A stretch of DNA of 64,000 bases from JAHRAW01 sp963693025 (lineage in GTDB: Bacteria; Pseudomonadota; Gammaproteobacteria; Arenicellales; Poriferihabitantaceae): assembly GCA_963693025.1 (NCBI GenBank), contig OY843749.1, positions 992,001 through 1,056,000 on the forward strand, given 5' to 3'. The notes beneath the pieces were generated by a model that saw nothing but the letters and a program-made list of their open reading frames with translations, did not search any database and had not been told where the DNA came from. The position numbers and the translations under genes were made by a program. Positions 60,562-64,000 of the stretch are shown piece by piece (positions within the stretch are counted from its first letter, which is position 1; each line of letters starts with the position of its first letter).

Positions 60562-61485
60562 GTGAACGATTTGAGTCTGGGCAAACTGGAGCGTGTTGAG
60601 GTTCGTGAGGCGTGGGGGCATGAGGCGCGGGATTTTACGCCGTGGCTGGCGGACAATCTTGATTTGCTGGCGGACGGGTTGGGGGTTGAGTTGGAGTTGG
60701 AAGCCACTGAGGTGCAAGTCGGTCCTTACCGGGCCGACATCGTGGCACGAAATCGTTTTGATGATTCCGTTGTGCTCATTGAAAATCAGTTGGAGACCGC
60801 AAACCTGCAGCACTTGGGGCAGATACTGGCTTATATGGCGGGCATCGATGCGCATATCGTCGTCTGGATCGCCACCGGTTTCAATCAAGCGCACCGCTCG
60901 GCCATTCGCTGGTTAAACGAACACACCGTGGACCCGTTCGCGTTCTTTGCCGTGAAAGTACGCACCGTGCGCATCGGCGATTCGCGGCTCGCGCCGGTGT
61001 TTGACGTGGTCGAACGCCCCAACGAATGGGAGCGTACGCTTCAGTCCGCACGCAGTCGTGGCGGGGTCAGCGAACTCGGCAAGTTCCGGCGCGAATTTTG
61101 GATGCACTTTGCAGACCGCATTCCCGAGGCGCCCGGGTTGCGCCCCGGTCACGCGGGCAGCAATGTGTGGATTCCGGTGGAAGGCGCGGGTTTGCGCATC
61201 GTGCAATTCCTCGCACACGACCGAGTCGGCATGTATGTGGTCGGCAAGCAGGGCGAATTAAGCACGGACGTCGCGCCCCGCATCGATCCCTTTGTCGCGC
61301 CCATAAAAAACGCCCTCGACGACAACGACACCTTCTATGAGCGCGTGCCGGATTATCGGTGCGCAATCGAGCAACGAGGCGATACAAACGACCGCACAAA
61401 CTGGGACCAAATGGTAGACTGGCTCGACGACCGCCGGCGCAGGTATGAAAAAATCATCAGCGCCGCCCCGCTGCAAACATCTTAG
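60562..61485 (+). CDS. DUF4268-type protein with PD-(D/E)XK nuclease-like core
   Basis: The 307 residues run from the GTG at 60562 (M-N-D-L-S-L-G-K-L-E-R-V); an ATG at 60463 is inside the protease gene. The N-terminal half shows Y-R-A-D-I-V-A-R near 59 and V-L-I-E-N-Q-L-E near 74, a D...E-x-Q arrangement typical of PD-(D/E)XK nucleases, then H-L-G-Q-I-L-A-Y. The C-terminal half matches DUF4268 (W-M-H-F-A-D-R-I; D-W-L-D-D-R-R-R-R-Y-E). Such proteins occur in defence and mobile regions, but the role is undefined. Base composition returns to the host average here. Confidence 0.78.
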   Translation: MNDLSLGKLERVEVREAWGHEARDFTPWLADNLDLLADGLGVELELEATEVQVGPYRADIVARNRFDDSVVLIENQLETANLQHLGQILAYMAGIDAHIVVWIATGFNQAHRSAIRWLNEHTVDPFAFFAVKVRTVRIGDSRLAPVFDVVERPNEWERTLQSARSRGGVSELGKFRREFWMHFADRIPEAPGLRPGHAGSNVWIPVEGAGLRIVQFLAHDRVGMYVVGKQGELSTDVAPRIDPFVAPIKNALDDNDTFYERVPDYRCAIEQRGDTNDRTNWDQMVDWLDDRRRRYEKIISAAPLQTS

Positions 61486-61501
61486 CAACCAGCGCCCAGC
61501 C

Positions 61502-62962
61502 CTACGGATTCAACTTCCCCGGATTCAGCAAGTCTTTCGGATCCAACGCCTGTTTTATTTGCCGGTATAGCGCCAGCGAGACGGGGTCTTTGTAGCGTTT
61601 CATTTCTTTTAGTTTGGTCAGGCCGATGCCGTGTTCGGCGCTGAAGGAGCCGTCTAGTTGGTGGGCTATTTCGTGGACTAGGCGGTTCATCGGTTGCCAC
61701 TGTTTGAGGAATTCTTTTTTGTCCATTGCGGGCGGTTGGGTGATGTTGAAGTGCATGTTGCCGTCGCCCATGTGGCCGTAGGGATAGGGGCGCGCTTCGG
61801 GCATGGCTTTGATGATGGCGGCGTGCGTGCGGCGGATGAACTCGGGCACGCTGGCGACCGGCACCGAGACGTCGTGTTTGATGCTGCCGCCTTCGAAGGC
61901 TTGCGCTTCCACGATGTTTTCGCGCAACAAAATCAGGCGCTGCGCTTGAGTTTCGCTTTCGGCGATGACGGCGTCTTGCAACACGCCATCATTCAACGCT
62001 GCGGCGAGGCACGATTCCACCTGCCGTCTCAGTTCCGATTCCGATTCACCGTTGCCGTTGGCAACATCATCGTTGCTGCTGTCCGCCACAATCAGCGCAT
62101 ACCAATCGTGCTGTTGAGCCAGCGGGTCGGTTTGACCTCTGATGTGTTTGACCGCGGATTGAACCGCGATGTTTGCCATCAACTCGAAGGTGCTCAGGCG
62201 GTCTGAGCTGGCGGTGCGCAGTCGTCCCAGCAGCGCCAGCGCCGCGTCCGCGTCCGCCAGCCCTGCCAGCGCGACCACCCGGCTGCGCGGCGCGGGGAAG
62301 AGTTTCAAGGTCGCTTCGGTGATGATGCCGAGCGTGCCTTCCGAGCCGATGAAGAGGTTTTTCAGGTCGTAGCCGGTGTTGTTTTTGCGCAGGCTGTTCA
62401 TGCCGTTCCAGATGCGCCCGTCGGCGAGCACCGCTTCCAGACCGAGCACCAAATCGCGCGTGTTGCCGTAGCGCAGCACGTTGATTCCGCCGGCGTTGGT
62501 CGCCAGATTTCCGCCGATTTGACAACTGCCCTGCGCCCCCAGACTGAGCGGAAAAAAGCGCCCGTGCGCGTCGGCGGCCTCTTGCACTTTGGCGAGGATG
62601 CAGCCGGCTTGCGCGCGCAGCGTGTAGTTCGCCGCGTCCACTTCCAGCACGCGGTTCATCCGCGCGAGGTTGAGTATGACCTGACCGGCGTGCGCGACCG
62701 CCCCGCCCATGGCGCCGGTGTTGCCGCCCTGCGGGACGATGCTGACCGCCCCGTCCGAATGCTCGGCGCAGCACTTGACCACCGCCGCCACCTGCGCGCT
62801 GTCCGCCGGCAACGCCACCGCCAGGCATTCGCTGTGATAGCGCCCGCGCAACTCCTCAGTGTACACGCGCAGTTTGTCGCCTTCGGTGACGAGGTGTTTC
62901 GCGCCGACTATTCGGGCGAGGCGGTCGAGCAGGTTTGACATGGTGGGTTCGGGTGCGGGCAT
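61502..62962 (-). CDS. FAD-linked oxidase, D-2-hydroxyacid dehydrogenase type
   Basis: The 486 residues are of the GlcD/D2HGDH family. An FAD-binding PCMH domain carries P-Q-G-G-N-T-G-A-M-G near 77 and G-S-C-Q-I-G-G-N-L-A-T-N-A-G-G near 145, followed by an FAD-oxidase C-terminal domain with Y-G-H-M-G-D-G-N-M-H-F-N (about 396-407, metal/substrate histidines) and S-A-E-H-G-I-G near 442. It oxidises a D-2-hydroxyacid such as D-lactate or D-2-hydroxyglutarate. The start at 62962 has GGAGGA about 9 bases upstream; M-S-N-L-L at 62941 is an alternative. Confidence 0.88.
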   Translation of the reverse strand: MPAPEPTMSNLLDRLARIVGAKHLVTEGDKLRVYTEELRGRYHSECLAVALPADSAQVAAVVKCCAEHSDGAVSIVPQGGNTGAMGGAVAHAGQVILNLARMNRVLEVDAANYTLRAQAGCILAKVQEAADAHGRFFPLSLGAQGSCQIGGNLATNAGGINVLRYGNTRDLVLGLEAVLADGRIWNGMNSLRKNNTGYDLKNLFIGSEGTLGIITEATLKLFPAPRSRVVALAGLADADAALALLGRLRTASSDRLSTFELMANIAVQSAVKHIRGQTDPLAQQHDWYALIVADSSNDDVANGNGESESELRRQVESCLAAALNDGVLQDAVIAESETQAQRLILLRENIVEAQAFEGGSIKHDVSVPVASVPEFIRRTHAAIIKAMPEARPYPYGHMGDGNMHFNITQPPAMDKKEFLKQWQPMNRLVHEIAHQLDGSFSAEHGIGLTKLKEMKRYKDPVSLALYRQIKQALDPKDLLNPGKLNP

Positions 62963-63022
62963 TTGGGTATCCTCCGGTTGCCGAAATGATACAATAGCCT
63001 TCGCTCAAAACAAAACCGACCT

Positions 63023-63586
63023 ATGAAACCTGAGGCAGACTCCATCGCAACGCATTACCGCGCGATTTTGCAGGCGATCGGCGAAGACCCCGACCGCGAC
63101 GGCTTGCAGGGAACCCCGGCGAGGGCTGCCAAAGCGCTCGACTACCTGACGCGCGGTTACCGGGAAAACTTGGACGAAGTCGTCAACGGCGCGATTTTCG
63201 AATCCGACAACGACCAGATGGTCATCATCAAGGACATCGAAGTGTATTCGCTGTGCGAGCATCACATTCTGCCGTTCATCGGCAAATGCCACATCGCGTA
63301 CCTGCCGGCGGGCAAAGTCATCGGCCTCTCCAAACTCGCGCGCATCACCGACATGTATTCGCGGCGGTTGCAGATACAGGAAAACCTGACCGACCAAATC
63401 GCCGGCGCGGTTGAATCCATCAGCGGCGCGCGCGGCGTCGGTGTGATTATCGAAGCCAAACATTTGTGCATGATGATGCGCGGCGCGCACAAACAAAACT
63501 CGGTGATGAAAACATCAACCATGCTCGGTCGTTTCAGAGCCGACCACCGCACGCGCGCGGAATTCCTGACGCTGGTCGGCGATTAG
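63023..63586 (+). CDS. folE: GTP cyclohydrolase I
   Basis: It converts GTP to 7,8-dihydroneopterin triphosphate, the first folate-synthesis step. The 187 residues contain the zinc ligands in Y-S-L-C-E-H-H-I-L-P-F (about 75-85) and H-L-C-M-M-M-R-G (about 147), and the K-V-I-G-L-S-K-L-A-R loop. Length is a little short of E. coli FolE but normal for the family. A TACAAT hexamer lies at 62990-62995. Confidence 0.97.
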   Translation: MKPEADSIATHYRAILQAIGEDPDRDGLQGTPARAAKALDYLTRGYRENLDEVVNGAIFESDNDQMVIIKDIEVYSLCEHHILPFIGKCHIAYLPAGKVIGLSKLARITDMYSRRLQIQENLTDQIAGAVESISGARGVGVIIEAKHLCMMMRGAHKQNSVMKTSTMLGRFRADHRTRAEFLTLVGD

Positions 63587-63635
63587 CCGAAGCCGCCATG
63601 CGACCGTCGGCGCAATCGTCGATTAGCGAGCGGGC

Positions 63636-64000
63636 ATGAAAGCGTTGCTGGTGGATGGACTCAATCTGGTGCGGCGCATCTACGCGGCGGTGCCGGATGA
63701 ATCCAAGCAGGCGAATGACCACACTCACATCGCGGGCATCATCGCTTCTTCCACCGCCTCCCTTGCGCGCGCGCTCAACCGCCATCGTCCCAGCCATTGT
63801 CTGGCGGTGTTTGACCACGGCGGTCGAAACTGGCGCCACGATTTGTATCCCGACTACAAAAAGAACCGCCCGCCAATGCCCGAGCCGTTGCGCGACGCCC
63901 TGCCGCAATTCGAGCAGGCTTTCAACGCCGCCGAGGTCAGGTGTTTTTCGCTCGCCGGTTGCGAGGCAGACGACGTCATCGCCACGGTCGCGGTCAAGAT
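63636..64000 (+). CDS. xni: Flap endonuclease Xni (5'-3' exonuclease family), 3' truncated by window edge
   Basis: The visible 121 residues start M-K-A-L-L-V-D-G-L-N-L-V-R-R-I-Y-A-A-V-P, the start of ExoIX/Xni and of the 5' nuclease domain of DNA polymerase I. D-H-G-G-R-N-W-R-H (about 56), Y-P-D-Y-K-K-N-R and C-E-A-D-D-V-I-A (about 110) carry metal-binding acidic residues. The spelling L-V-D-G-L-N-L-V-R-R fits Xni rather than PolA, but the length cannot be tested. It lies 49 bases after folE. Confidence 0.85.
   Translation, partial: MKALLVDGLNLVRRIYAAVPDESKQANDHTHIAGIIASSTASLARALNRHRPSHCLAVFDHGGRNWRHDLYPDYKKNRPPMPEPLRDALPQFEQAFNAAEVRCFSLAGCEADDVIATVAVK

Overview
The window is GC-rich, densely coded chromosomal DNA from a proteobacterium, most likely a gammaproteobacterium. 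The evidence is conserved gene order (rplU-rpmA-obgE-proB, carA-carB-greA, hemC-hemD, rpsT/murJ-ribF-lspA-ispH, rsxB-nth) and TTG-started rpsT and carA. The catabolic gene content (a DMSP-demethylase-like protein, a putative sulfoacetate route, D-glutamate catabolism, the box benzoyl-CoA pathway) suggests a marine or host-associated heterotroph. No rRNA is present, so the species cannot be named.

Layout. 0-3.4 kb: end of a CobW-type GTPase gene, boxC and an enoyl-CoA hydratase gene. 3.4-8 kb: tRNA-Thr, ispH, lspA, ribF, murJ and divergent rpsT. 8-10 kb: an IS1182-type insertion sequence inside a dispersed repeat. 10-13.2 kb: proB, obgE, rpmA, rplU. 13.6-16 kb: ispB, tRNA-Pro, a dmdA-like gene. 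16.3-18.8 kb: a WlaTC/HtrL-type gene with a 17-base homopolymer, then gamma-glutamyltransferase. 19.1-23.3 kb: hemD, hemC, a SPOR protein, argS. 23.8-27.8 kb: a Fur-box-headed ferric iron ABC transporter. 28-34.4 kb: malic enzyme, an SPL-family radical SAM protein, RnfB-like ferredoxin, endonuclease III, a glycosyltransferase and an FkbM methyltransferase. 34.4-42.3 kb: a peptide-type ABC transporter split by a small accessory insertion. 42.7-51.1 kb: putative sauS-sauT, pta, and dgcA-dgcN-adenylate cyclase. 51.4-59.2 kb: carAB, greA, two transporters. 59.2-61.5 kb: an accessory cluster (toxin-antitoxin, a retropepsin-like pair, a nuclease-like DUF4268 protein). 61.5-64 kb: an FAD-linked oxidase, folE and the start of xni.

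The most distinctive feature is a family of about 200-bp nested palindromic repeats at eleven operon boundaries between 3 and 51.3 kb. Each unit has conserved 15-bp ends (CGTCATTCTCGAGCG and its complement), two interchangeable hairpin arms, an inner inverted repeat (TCGGGAATCTCCCTAAG) and a short centre. Arms are swapped between copies, extra hairpin modules are inserted at fixed points, and two arm types differ by paired, compensating changes. One copy has been split by the IS, which landed exactly in the loop of one of its hairpins.

Two accessory cassettes (38.3-39.5 kb and 59.2-59.75 kb) are each bounded by a direct repeat of the 3' end of the upstream host gene, which suggests a shared insertion mode that preserves gene ends. 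These cassettes, the homopolymer-bearing glycosyltransferase-like gene and the retropepsin pair are the parts least explained by known biology.
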